A stretch of DNA of 64,000 nt from G020344215 sp039586575 (GTDB lineage Bacteria; Gemmatimonadota; Gemmatimonadetes; Palauibacterales; KS3-K002), in assembly GCA_039586575.1 (NCBI GenBank), contig JBDHKD010000003.1, forward strand, positions 1-64,000, written 5' to 3'. Made by a program: the position numbers and the translations under genes. Under the pieces are notes generated by a model. It saw only the letters and a list, made by a program, of their open reading frames with translations. It was not told the DNA's origin and searched no databases. Each line of letters opens with the position of its first letter. Position 1 is the first letter of the stretch. Below are positions 17,646 to 25,792 of the stretch, piece after piece.

Positions 17646-18860
17646 TTACACGCGCTCGACGCTCACGGCGACCGCGTTGCCACCACCCAGGCAAAGGGTC
17701 GCCAGGCCGAGCCCGTTGTTACGGTCTTCCATGGCGCCCAGCAGCGTCACCAGAATCCGCGCCCCCGAGGCACCGATCGGGTGGCCCAGGGCCACGGCGC
17801 CGCCGTGCACATTGACGCGGTCCCAATCCCAGCCCAGCTCACGGCCGTCGGCGAGCGCCTGCACGGCGAACGCCTCGTTGGCCTCGATCAGATCGTAGTC
17901 GTCGATCGACGTGCCGTCCTTCTCCATCAGCTTGCGCACCGCATCGATCGGCGCGAAGAACAGATCCTGCGGCTCGGTGGCACCCACCGAGTAGTTGCGG
18001 ATGCGGGCTATGATCTGGAGCCCGTTGTCGGTGGCGAACTTCTGCGAGGTGACGAGCAGGGCGGCGGCGCCGTCGTTGAGCGCCGAGGCGTTGCCGGCCG
18101 TGACCGAGTGCTCCTTCACCTCCTTGGGCGCGCTGTCGCCGAACGCCGGCTTGAGCTTCGCCAGCGCCTCGAGCGTCGTGTCGGCCCGCGGATTCTCGTC
18201 CGTATCGACCACGGTGACCTGACCCTTGCGGCCCGGCACCTCGACCTTGACGATCTCCTTCTCGAACTTGCCGTTCTCGATCGCCGCCACCGCCTTCATC
18301 TGGCTCTCGTAGGCGAACTGGTCCTGGTCGGCACGCGAGATGCCTGCCTTCATCGCCGTGTACTCGGCGTGCCCACCCATGTGGCAATCGTAGAAGCCGC
18401 ACCAGAGGCCGTCGTGGATCAGGCCGTCCACCATGTGCTGGGTACCGAACTTCACGCCGCCCCGGTAGCCGAACAGGTAGTACGGCGCGTTCGACATCGA
18501 TTCCTGGCCGCCCGCCACGATGCACTCGGCGTCGCCCGCCTTGATCGCCTGCGCCGCCAGCATCACCGACTTGAGGCCGGAACCGCAAACCTTGTTGATC
18601 GTGACCGCCGGCACCGTGGCCGGGACACCACCGGCGATCGCCGCCTGGCGCGCCGGCGCCTGGCCGACGCCGCCCTGCAGGACCTGGCCGAAGATGACGT
18701 CCTCGACCTGGTCGGGCTGGATGCCGGCCCGGCTAACGGCTTCCTTGATCACGATCGCCCCGAGCTGGGGCGCCTTAAACGTGGCGAGGCCGCCGAGGAA
18801 CCTGCCGATCGGGGTACGGGCGTAGCTAACGATAACCGGAGTCGTTTTTGGATCAGTCAT
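17646..18860 (-). CDS. Acetyl-CoA acetyltransferase (thiolase)
   Basis: The 404-residue thiolase has the nucleophile Cys92 in NKVCGSGLKSVMLAAQAI, the second-half GGAVALGHPIGASGARI with its catalytic His, and the CLGGGNA block with the general-base Cys near the C-terminus. The N-terminus (ARTPIGRFLGGLA) is typical of biosynthetic or degradative acetyl-CoA acetyltransferases. With hbd and the acyl-CoA dehydrogenase nearby it could work in short acyl-CoA oxidation or acetoacetyl-CoA formation. ATG 18860 has only a weak ribosome site. Confidence 0.95.
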   Translation of the reverse strand: MTDPKTTPVIVSYARTPIGRFLGGLATFKAPQLGAIVIKEAVSRAGIQPDQVEDVIFGQVLQGGVGQAPARQAAIAGGVPATVPAVTINKVCGSGLKSVMLAAQAIKAGDAECIVAGGQESMSNAPYYLFGYRGGVKFGTQHMVDGLIHDGLWCGFYDCHMGGHAEYTAMKAGISRADQDQFAYESQMKAVAAIENGKFEKEIVKVEVPGRKGQVTVVDTDENPRADTTLEALAKLKPAFGDSAPKEVKEHSVTAGNASALNDGAAALLVTSQKFATDNGLQIIARIRNYSVGATEPQDLFFAPIDAVRKLMEKDGTSIDDYDLIEANEAFAVQALADGRELGWDWDRVNVHGGAVALGHPIGASGARILVTLLGAMEDRNNGLGLATLCLGGGNAVAVSVERV

Positions 18861-18875
18861 ATCGCCACAGCCTGT

Positions 18876-19745
18876 CTAGTCTGGTCGGTCGCTGACCAGA
18901 GTCGGTCGCTCTTCCTGGGGCGCCAGATAGCCCCAGGGGGTCTCGGGATCATGTTCGAATACAAGCAAGGTTCGTTCCCTGAGCACCCCTTCGAGGACGC
19001 GCCGCTTGGTCTCGAGGGTGACGAGCGGTTCGACGTCGTAGCCCATGATCCAGGGGAGCGGCAGGTGGGCCGCCGTGGGAATCAAATCGGCGACATAGAG
19101 GGCCGATTCGCCCTGCGACTGGATGAGAACCGACTGGTGGCCCGGCGTATGGCCGGGGGTGGGCCAGACGGTGATGCCGGGAACGATTTCGCCGTTGCCG
19201 TCGAGGAACTCGAGGAGCCCGGCCTCGTGGAGCGGCTCGAAGTTGGGGAGCAGGTAGCTAGCCCGGACGCGCTCGTTCTGGGAAAAGGCGAACTCCCACT
19301 CGCGGCGCTGGACCACGTGGCGGGCGTCCGGGAACGAGGGGACGACCGAGCCGTCCTCTTGTTTCACGGTGTTGCCGCCGGCGTGATCGAAGTGGAGGTG
19401 CGTGTTGATGACGAGGGTCACGTCGGCCGGCCGGAAGCCGGCGTCGTGGATGGCGTCCTCCAGCGCAGTGGGCTGGCCGGCGTTCTCGATCCCGTAGATG
19501 TCGTGGAACTTGGCGTCTTCCTTGTTGCCGAGGCCGGTGTCGATGAGCACGAGCTCATCGCCGGTCTCGACGAGGAGCGGGCGCATGGCCAGTCGGATGC
19601 GGTTCCGCTCATCGGGCACCATCTTCTTCTCCCACAACGGCTTGGGCACGACACCGAACATGGCGCCGCCGTCGAGCTGCTGGATCCCCGCGTCGAGGGC
19701 GTGCAGTTGGAAACCGCCCAGCCGGCGCATCGTCGCCCTGCTCAT
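18876..19745 (-). CDS. Metallo-beta-lactamase-fold hydrolase
   Basis: The 289-residue protein carries the zinc motif NTHLHFDHAGGN (HxHxDH), further metal ligands in TPGHTPGHQSVL and VADLIPTAAHLPLP, and an N-terminal LHALDAGIQQLDGGAMFG stretch seen in lactonase-like and hydrolase members of the superfamily. The substrate cannot be deduced. Its ATG overlaps the TGA of the exonuclease gene by four bases (ATGA), so the two are cotranscribed. Confidence 0.9.
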   Translation of the reverse strand: MSRATMRRLGGFQLHALDAGIQQLDGGAMFGVVPKPLWEKKMVPDERNRIRLAMRPLLVETGDELVLIDTGLGNKEDAKFHDIYGIENAGQPTALEDAIHDAGFRPADVTLVINTHLHFDHAGGNTVKQEDGSVVPSFPDARHVVQRREWEFAFSQNERVRASYLLPNFEPLHEAGLLEFLDGNGEIVPGITVWPTPGHTPGHQSVLIQSQGESALYVADLIPTAAHLPLPWIMGYDVEPLVTLETKRRVLEGVLRERTLLVFEHDPETPWGYLAPQEERPTLVSDRPD

Positions 19746-20620
19746 CGCGCGTCGCCGTTCGGGCCGTCCCCGTTCCGCTTCTTACGGCGGCGTGGCTTCT
19801 TGCGGCGGCGCGGCGGCTTCAGGTAGCGCTGCAGGCCGCCCCAATCCTCGACCCCTTCGTCCACCAGCTTGTCGAGGAAGCGGAAGAAGATCTCGGCGGT
19901 GGCGCGGGCATCGTCACCGGCCCGGTGGTGCGATTCGACCGCGATGCCGTAGTAGTCGGAGAGGACGGCGAGGCTGCGGCGCCGGAGCTCGGGGTGGAGG
20001 CGGCGGGCGAGGCGGAGCGTGCAGAGGCGTTCGCCTTCCAGGCGGCCGCCGCCCGAGCGGCGGAACTCGGAGTCGAGGAAGCGCCAGTCGAAGCCCACGT
20101 TGTGGGCGACGAACACGGCCCCGCGCAGCGTGTCCTTCACGTCGTGCAAGAGCTCCCTGAACCTGGGGGCGTCGGCGACCATCTCCTCGGTGATGTTGGT
20201 GAGCGCGGTCACCGAGGGCGGGATGGGGCGCTCCGGGTTGACCAGCGACTCGAAGCAATCGACGATCCGCCCATCACGCACCCGGACGGCAGCCACCTCG
20301 GTGACCCGGTCGCCGCGGCCCGGCGAGCCGCCGGTACTCTCCACGTCCACCACCACGAAGTCGACTTCCGAGAGCGGGACCTCGCCGTAGGTCACGGGCT
20401 CCTCGGTCAGGACCCAGCGGTCCTGGCTGACCTGGAAGCGCGGGTCGGCGCCCAGCACCTCGCGGACCAGCGAGGCCTGGAGGGGGGCCGGCCCGTGGCG
20501 GATACCGAAGATCCGCTCCGCCAGAGCGTGCGTGGGGGCGGGCCCGGACAACAAGAGGGACACGGCCCGGTCCCGGAGCAGAGGCAGATCGTCCCAGCGA
20601 ACGCCCAGCGCGCCGTTCAT
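19742..20620 (-). CDS. DnaQ-like DEDDh 3'-5' exonuclease
   Basis: The 292-residue product starts at ATG 20620 with GGAG eight bases upstream. Longer in-frame starts as far as 20785 add a low-complexity tail and are rejected. Catalytic residues are D92 and E94 (VVDVESTGG), D178 in AHNVGFDWRFLD, and H232 and D237 in HHRAGDDARATAE, the DEDDh set of DNA polymerase III epsilon-type exonucleases. Residues 1-85 are an extra N-terminal region resembling a winged helix, and the C-terminus is a lysine/arginine-rich tail. The likely role is DNA proofreading or repair. Confidence 0.9.
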   Translation of the reverse strand: MNGALGVRWDDLPLLRDRAVSLLLSGPAPTHALAERIFGIRHGPAPLQASLVREVLGADPRFQVSQDRWVLTEEPVTYGEVPLSEVDFVVVDVESTGGSPGRGDRVTEVAAVRVRDGRIVDCFESLVNPERPIPPSVTALTNITEEMVADAPRFRELLHDVKDTLRGAVFVAHNVGFDWRFLDSEFRRSGGGRLEGERLCTLRLARRLHPELRRRSLAVLSDYYGIAVESHHRAGDDARATAEIFFRFLDKLVDEGVEDWGGLQRYLKPPRRRKKPRRRKKRNGDGPNGDAR

Positions 20621-21043
20621 GCGCCGGCTCCGCGCTGGTTGCCCGCCCGATAGGGTCGACGGTCCCTGACGCTGAGAGCGCCAGTTGGCGGACGCGATCT
20701 GGGCGGGGCTATCAGGGTCTGCGCCGGCACCGGGTTTCGCCGCGGCGGTTGGGTGACCTGCGGCGTCCCACCCGGCTGGAGGCAAGCTAACATTTGCCCG
20801 AAAATAGGACGTCCCGAGAGGCGGCGCAAACCGAATCGGCCGCGGCCGGCGGGGGTCTGGCTCGGCGGACCGGGCGCCCGTATTTTGGCAGCCGTGAGGG
20901 GCCGGGCGGGAGAACGGCCCCTGTCCTTTTGCGCCGCTGGGTGCCCGGAGCCACGCCGAGAGAGCCCGTAATCACACTCGGAGTACACCTGCGGAGTGCA
21001 TTCACCCGCCGTGTTGGGTTGGCGCTACCTGGAGAGGTGCACC
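20621..21043. other. Divergent intergenic region with a terminator-like hairpin
   Basis: This is a gap of about 420 bases between divergently transcribed genes. Read on the plus strand, GGGGCCG (20898-20904) and CGGCCCC (20915-20921) form a 7-bp stem followed by TGTCCTTTT, a terminator-like shape inside what should be the leader of the 21044 gene. I see no credible gene, no good promoter pair and no recognised RNA family. Confidence 0.5.
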
Positions 21044-21214
21044 ATGACACTGAACGCTCCCAAGCAGATCACCTGGTTGATCGCGGTCATCATCGGGGTG
21101 GTGGGGATCGTGGCCTACTTCGTCACCATCCCGGGACTCACGGCAAACGCTTTCTGGTTGGTCGCCGTGGGATTCGTGGTTCTCGCCCTAGCCACGTACA
21201 TGAAGGGGCTGTAG
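21044..21214 (+). CDS. Small two-helix membrane protein (56 aa)
   Basis: ATG 21044 is preceded by GGAGAGG. The short product has two predicted membrane helices (about 9-28 and 34-52) separated by a brief loop (IPGLTANA), with a polar N-terminus containing LNAPKQITW. This pattern resembles widespread small inner-membrane proteins of unknown function. It heads the plus-strand block and is followed 100 bases later by another membrane protein gene. Confidence 0.65.
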   Translation: MTLNAPKQITWLIAVIIGVVGIVAYFVTIPGLTANAFWLVAVGFVVLALATYMKGL

Positions 21215-21314
21215 CCGGCGGGCGATCTGCCGTGGCGGCAGGCAATCCAGGCACCCAGCGGATCGCCGCGCCGCGGAACAGTTACCGTCCACCGCCCAGC
21301 ATGGAGGAGGCCAC

Positions 21315-21950
21315 ATGATCGGCAGGCGCGAACTCGGGCTGATCCTACTCGGGATCGGCGTCGTCTACATGGTGGGGATGGGCTGGTTGGCGAGCTGGTG
21401 GTTCACGGGGACCTTCAGAAGTCTGACGCTCGCGGAGATCGGCGAGACGGCCTGGGCGCTGGACCGGCCGCTCTTCTGGGTGTGGGCCCTCTCGGTTCCG
21501 CTCGGCTCGATCCTGGCAGGAGTTGGGCTTCTGCTGCGCGCCGGGTCGAAAGGTTTACACATCGCGATGTTTGGGATCGGGATGTTGCTGGCGCTGTTCG
21601 TGATACAGTTCATACCGAATAGCACGCACCGCCCACCGGCCTTCGGCATCGTGGGCGGCCTGATCCTGGCACTCTTTCTGGCCATACTCTGGTTCTGGTT
21701 GAAGCGCCGGCCGCACCTCGAGGGGCCGGCCAAGCTCACGGCCGACCTACGACTGACCGGCTACGTGTGGTTCATCATCGCGATGTGGTACCTGTGCGGA
21801 AGGCTCGGGGCGCCGTACCTCGGCGCGTTCTCCGAGCTCGAGCAGGGGAGCCCGGTTCCGATCATCCTCTATCTCGCACTCGGCTGGCTGTTTCTCTTCC
21901 TCGCCCAATACACGGAGGCGAAGTCGGCCGGCGCGGGCCCGGGCGGATGA
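21315..21950 (+). CDS. Polytopic membrane protein of unknown function
   Basis: The 211-residue product has about six predicted membrane helices (near 7-25, 55-75, 82-100, 107-128, 145-162, 177-196). No enzymatic motif is visible. ATG 21315 has GGAGGAGG seven bases upstream. The last codons overlap the start of the lipoprotein gene at 21947 by four bases (ATGA), so the two are translationally coupled and may act together at the envelope. Confidence 0.75.
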   Translation: MIGRRELGLILLGIGVVYMVGMGWLASWWFTGTFRSLTLAEIGETAWALDRPLFWVWALSVPLGSILAGVGLLLRAGSKGLHIAMFGIGMLLALFVIQFIPNSTHRPPAFGIVGGLILALFLAILWFWLKRRPHLEGPAKLTADLRLTGYVWFIIAMWYLCGRLGAPYLGAFSELEQGSPVPIILYLALGWLFLFLAQYTEAKSAGAGPGG

Positions 21951-22627
21951 GCGCGTTCGATATGAGACGCGGCACTCGAGTCGCCCTCTGCGCCGCTGCG
22001 ACCCTGGGCGTCGCGGCCTGCACGCCGGACTCGGGGCCCGACGTCCCCGCGCGTCAGGTCTTCCGGGGCCTCGTGGTTCACGGCCACGAGGTGCGCTCGT
22101 TCCGGCCCTGCCGATCGGACGAGGCCCTCTGGGCGATCGATCGGGAGGGCGTGCTCTGGGAGGTCTATGACGAGCTCGCGCCGGGCGGTGAGCCCTACGA
22201 AGAGGTGTTCGCCGTCGTGGCGGGACGGTCGGGGCCGCCACCGGCGGAAGGGCTGGGGGCGGACTATCCCGGTCGGCTCGAGGTCGACGAGGTGCTCTAC
22301 GTCGCCTGGGAGGGGTTCGGCTGCGACTCGGAGTGGGCGGGGTTCGACTACCGGGCCTACGGGAACGAGCCTTTCTGGAACGTCGAGGTCTCGGACGCCG
22401 GTTTGAGGCTCAACCGGATGGGCAGCGAGAGCCAGACGTGGGCCGACGTCGGGGAGGTTGCGATAGAGAACGGCCTCCGCTACGAGGGCGACGGACCGGC
22501 GGTCGAGCTCAACCTCGTTCGCGAGCCGTGCCGCGACTCGATGTCGGGCGCCTACTTCGGGATGAGCGCGCGGCTCGTGCTCGGCGCGGAAGAGCTGAGC
22601 GGGTGCGCGATGCCGGGAGCGCCCTGA
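21947..22627 (+). CDS. COG3650-like lipoprotein
   Basis: The 226-residue product has an N-terminal lipoprotein signal with lipobox VAAC (Cys near 24). The middle region, containing LWAIDREGVLWEVYDEL, is of unknown type. The second half has YGNEPFWNVEV (the conserved GNEPFW of COG3650/HslJ-like proteins) and a final PCRDSMSGAYFG...LSGCA pattern, whose two cysteines probably pair. The family is exported and uncharacterised. The start ATG 21947 overlaps the upstream stop. Confidence 0.78.
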   Translation: MSAFDMRRGTRVALCAAATLGVAACTPDSGPDVPARQVFRGLVVHGHEVRSFRPCRSDEALWAIDREGVLWEVYDELAPGGEPYEEVFAVVAGRSGPPPAEGLGADYPGRLEVDEVLYVAWEGFGCDSEWAGFDYRAYGNEPFWNVEVSDAGLRLNRMGSESQTWADVGEVAIENGLRYEGDGPAVELNLVREPCRDSMSGAYFGMSARLVLGAEELSGCAMPGAP

Positions 22628-22641
22628 GCAGGACATTTGCG

Positions 22642-23328
22642 ATGGCCAAGCCGAGGATGCAGGAGGTCGCGCCGGGTCTGTGGCGCATAGCGCTGCAGCG
22701 GCTCGACTCGATCAACGCCTACGTGCTGGGCGACGTGCTGGTGGACTCTGGGTTGCGCTGGGCGGCCGACAAGCTCTTGAGCGCGCTGGAAGGTCACCCG
22801 ATCGTCGCCCACGCGGTGACCCACGCCCACTTCGACCATCAGGGCGGCTCGCACGCCGTCTGCGAGCGTCTGGGGATCCCGCTCTGGTGCGGCGACGGTG
22901 ACCGCGCCGCGCTGGAGAGCGGCGATCTGACCCAGGTCCTGCCGCCCTCGCGTCCCTTGCTCGCGGCTCTCAGCCGGCGGTTCGGCGGACCGGCGCATCC
23001 GGTCGAGCGGACATTGCGCGAGGGCGTGGAGGTCGGCGGGTTCAAAGTGATCGAGACTCCGGGCCACACGCCGGGCCACCTGGCGTTCTGGCGCGAGAGC
23101 GACGGGGCGCTGGTGCTGGGCGACGTGCTCTTCCACCGCAACCCGCTGACGATGCGCCGCGGGCTGCAGGAGCCCTTCCGCTTGGTCAGCCACGATCCTG
23201 GACAGAACCGCGATTCGGCGCGCGAGCTCGCTCTGCTCAAGCCGTCGCTCATCTGCTTCGGGCACGGTCCGCCGCTGCGTGACGGCGAGCTGTTCGCCGA
23301 GTTCGTTGCGGGTCTGCCGCGGGAGTAG
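22642..23328 (+). CDS. Metallo-beta-lactamase-fold hydrolase
   Basis: The 228-residue protein starts at ATG 22642, 14 bases after the lipoprotein stop. THAHFDHQGG supplies the HxHxDH zinc motif, and ETPGHTPGHLAFW, LGDVLF and CFGHGPPL supply the remaining ligands of a glyoxalase-II-like binuclear site. It has no signal peptide. The substrate is unknown. It is unrelated in sequence detail to the hydrolase at 18876, so it is not a recent duplicate. Confidence 0.88.
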   Translation: MAKPRMQEVAPGLWRIALQRLDSINAYVLGDVLVDSGLRWAADKLLSALEGHPIVAHAVTHAHFDHQGGSHAVCERLGIPLWCGDGDRAALESGDLTQVLPPSRPLLAALSRRFGGPAHPVERTLREGVEVGGFKVIETPGHTPGHLAFWRESDGALVLGDVLFHRNPLTMRRGLQEPFRLVSHDPGQNRDSARELALLKPSLICFGHGPPLRDGELFAEFVAGLPRE

Positions 23329-23337
23329 TCGCCCTTC

Positions 23338-23445
23338 GTGAAGAGAATCCGGGATTTCCTCGCCGAACTGAAGCGCCGTCGCGTGACGCGGGTGGCGACC
23401 GTCTCTGCGGTGGTGAGCTTCGGGACACAGGAGGCATCATGCTGA
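23338..23445 (+). pseudogene. Relic N-terminus of a TolB/TPR sensor protein
   Basis: A 35-codon frame from GTG 23338 begins with residues resembling the N-terminus of the sensor at 24058: RDFLAELKRRRVTRVA here against RSFLAELKRRKVYRVA there. It then diverges and stops. The remainder of the gene is gone; the SnoaL-like gene starts at 23439 inside it, and its ribosome site (AGGAGG) lies in the relic. This is best read as a partial gene remnant, less likely a short leader peptide. Confidence 0.7.
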
Positions 23446-23948
23446 CCACAGGCCGCAGTATCGTCTACATCTTTTGCCTGCTCGTCCTCGGATGTCGACC
23501 GCCGTCCGGCGACGTCACGGCGGCCAACAAGGAAGTCGTACGGGAGGTCTACGCCGTGATCGACGCTCAGGACTACGAGCGGCTGGACGAGCTCATCGCC
23601 GAGGACTTCGTGGGCCACATGGTCGGGCTGCCCGAGCCGCTCGGCAAAGATGAGACCTTCGAATTGATGCGAGAGTGGTACGCCGCCTTCCCGGACTATA
23701 CGCATTCCGTCGAGACGATGATCGCCGAAGGCGATCGCGTGGCCGTCAGGTTGACCTTCCGCGGCACGCATCGCGGTGAGTTCGAGGGGATCCCGGCGAC
23801 CGGCAACCCGTTCAGCAACGCGGGCGCCCACATAGTCACCGTAGTCGACGGGGCCGTCACGGAGCTGTGGGGGCTGGAGGACATGCTGGGCCTCATGACG
23901 CAGCTGGGAATGCAACTCATGCCGGCCGAACAGGCTACCCAAAGCTGA
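23439..23948 (+). CDS. SnoaL-like (ester cyclase type) lipoprotein
   Basis: The 169-residue product has a lipoprotein signal with LVLGC (Cys19). The mature domain starts VVREVYAVIDAQDYERLDELIAEDF, followed by RLTFRGTHRGEFEGIPATGNPF and a C-terminal GLEDMLGLMTQLGM. This is the SnoaL-like cone fold pattern seen in ester cyclase and limonene-epoxide-hydrolase-type proteins. Export of such a domain as a lipoprotein is unusual but seen. The substrate is unknown. AGGAGG lies six bases before ATG 23439. Confidence 0.82.
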   Translation: MLTTGRSIVYIFCLLVLGCRPPSGDVTAANKEVVREVYAVIDAQDYERLDELIAEDFVGHMVGLPEPLGKDETFELMREWYAAFPDYTHSVETMIAEGDRVAVRLTFRGTHRGEFEGIPATGNPFSNAGAHIVTVVDGAVTELWGLEDMLGLMTQLGMQLMPAEQATQS

Positions 23949-24057
23949 GCGATTGCGTGCGCGCGGGATAAGCTTGAGGCCACCCGCCGGTTCTTGCCGC
24001 TTCGGCAGGCCGATGGGCATCTTGTCGGTGGGTCGCTAACGGCAGCCTCAGCTTCTG

Positions 24058-25773
24058 GTGAGTCCTTTGAGCTCCGTGGTTCGCAGCTTCCTAGCCGAGC
24101 TCAAGCGGCGCAAGGTCTATCGCGTCGCCGTGGTCTACGTCATCGTCGGGTTCGCCGTCATCGAGGGCGGCCAGCTCATCTTCGATGCGCTCGAGCTCCC
24201 GCGCTCGGCCTGGCAGCTCGTCGTGGTGCTCACCCTCCTCGGCTTCCCCATCGCCCTGGTGCTGGCCTGGGCGCTAGAGCTCACCCCGGAAGGGATTAGA
24301 GTCACGCCACCAGCAGGGCCGCCCGAGGCCGACGCCGCCCCGGCCATAGAGCCCGACAAGCCCGTCACGGTACGGGGCTCGACCGACGACCGCCCCTGCG
24401 TCGTGGTCCTGCCGTTCGCCAACCTGAGCGGCGATCCGGAGAACGAGTTCTTCAGCGACGGCGTGACCGAGGACATCATGGCGCGGCTGGCCGGTATCCG
24501 CGGGCTGCGCGTCATCTCCCGGACCACCGCCATGACCTACAAGGGCTCGCAGCGCAATCTGCCGCAGATCGCCGGGGAACTGGGCGCCCAAGCCGTCGTC
24601 GAGGGGACCGTGCGGCGCTCCGCCGACCGGGTGCGGGTCACGGCGCAGCTCATCGCCGCCGAGCGCGACGAGCACCTCTGGGCGGAGACTTACGATCGGG
24701 TTTTGGAGGACGTGTTCGCCGTGCAGAGCGACGTGGCGGAGAACATCGCCCGGGCGCTGCGAGCCGAGTTGACCCCGGGCGAACGGGAGCGCCTGCATCG
24801 CAAGCCGACGGAGAACCTGGAGGCGTACGACCTTTGCCTGAAGGGCATGCGCATCGGCGAATCGCTGGACCCCGAGGCGATCAGCCAAGCGGAGCGCTAC
24901 TTCCGCGGCGCCATCGCGCTCGATCCCGGCTACGCGCGGGCCTATGCCGGGCTCGCCTGGACGCTGGGGCTCAGGGGATTCCTCGGGAACATCGCCCCGG
25001 CGGAGCTGTTCCCTCAGCTCAAGGCGACGGCGCAGCAAGCGATCGGGCTGGACCTCGCGCTCGGGGAGGCCCATACCGCTCTGGCGGGTTTGGCCTTCTG
25101 GTACGAGTGGAACTGGGCAAAGGCGGAGCGTGAGCTAGAAACGGCCTTGGAGCTTAATCCCGACGACTCGTACGCACTGGGGTACCGGGGCTGGATCTTC
25201 TTGGCCAGGGAGCGCTTCACGGATGCCGAGCCGCTGTTGAGGGAGGCCGTGCGCCTCGACCCTCTTTCTCCGCTGAAGCGAACCTGGCTGGCACAATTCC
25301 AGGCTTTCGCCGGACGACCGGAGGAAGGGGTCGCCAATGTCGACCGCGTTTTGCGCGACGATCCGCATGTCCTCGTTGCCCGTGAGTGGCGGGCTATCTG
25401 CCATCTGTACAGCGGGAATCTCGCCGCGGCAGCAGCCGATCTCGACGAGGCGATCGCGGACTTCGGCCGGGTCATCGTCCCCGTTGGCCTCAGAGGCGTC
25501 GTCCACGCGCTCGCCGGCGAGACCGAGCAGGCGCGGCAGACCCTCGAGGAACTCCGCTCGCGGGGGAGGGACGAGTACGTAGATCCTTACTGGTTCTTCA
25601 CTCTCTGCAGTTTGATCGACGGGCTCGACGCAGCGGTCCCGTATCTCGAGCAGATGATCGAGACGCGATCCGTTATGGTCTGCTACCTCCGGATCGTGCC
25701 GCGCTACAGGGAGTACCGCTCCGACCCGCGCTTCATGAACGCGCTGCGCACGATCTGGCCCGACGACTTCTAG
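24058..25773 (+). CDS. TolB-like domain/TPR membrane sensor protein
   Basis: The 571-residue product has a cytoplasmic N-terminal stretch with the conserved ELKRRKVYRVAV, two membrane helices near 22-42 and 57-78, then a TolB-N-like domain (about 118-245; VVLPFANLSGDPENEFFSDGV, RGLRVISRTT, ELGAQAVVEGTVRR). A long TPR region follows to the C-terminus. The same architecture occurs behind winged-helix or adenylate-cyclase heads in other proteins, but here there is no catalytic or DNA-binding head. The GTG 24058 start lacks a strong ribosome site. It is one of two adjacent paralogues; a protein-interaction sensor at the membrane is likely, the partner unknown. Confidence 0.85.
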   Translation: MSPLSSVVRSFLAELKRRKVYRVAVVYVIVGFAVIEGGQLIFDALELPRSAWQLVVVLTLLGFPIALVLAWALELTPEGIRVTPPAGPPEADAAPAIEPDKPVTVRGSTDDRPCVVVLPFANLSGDPENEFFSDGVTEDIMARLAGIRGLRVISRTTAMTYKGSQRNLPQIAGELGAQAVVEGTVRRSADRVRVTAQLIAAERDEHLWAETYDRVLEDVFAVQSDVAENIARALRAELTPGERERLHRKPTENLEAYDLCLKGMRIGESLDPEAISQAERYFRGAIALDPGYARAYAGLAWTLGLRGFLGNIAPAELFPQLKATAQQAIGLDLALGEAHTALAGLAFWYEWNWAKAERELETALELNPDDSYALGYRGWIFLARERFTDAEPLLREAVRLDPLSPLKRTWLAQFQAFAGRPEEGVANVDRVLRDDPHVLVAREWRAICHLYSGNLAAAAADLDEAIADFGRVIVPVGLRGVVHALAGETEQARQTLEELRSRGRDEYVDPYWFFTLCSLIDGLDAAVPYLEQMIETRSVMVCYLRIVPRYREYRSDPRFMNALRTIWPDDF

Positions 25774-25792
25774 CGGAGAGTGGAACGGGCCG

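Noticed and set aside
17781..19826. Plus-strand open frame of 681 codons
   Set aside because: It is opposite a thiolase and a metallo-beta-lactamase-fold gene with intact catalytic motifs.
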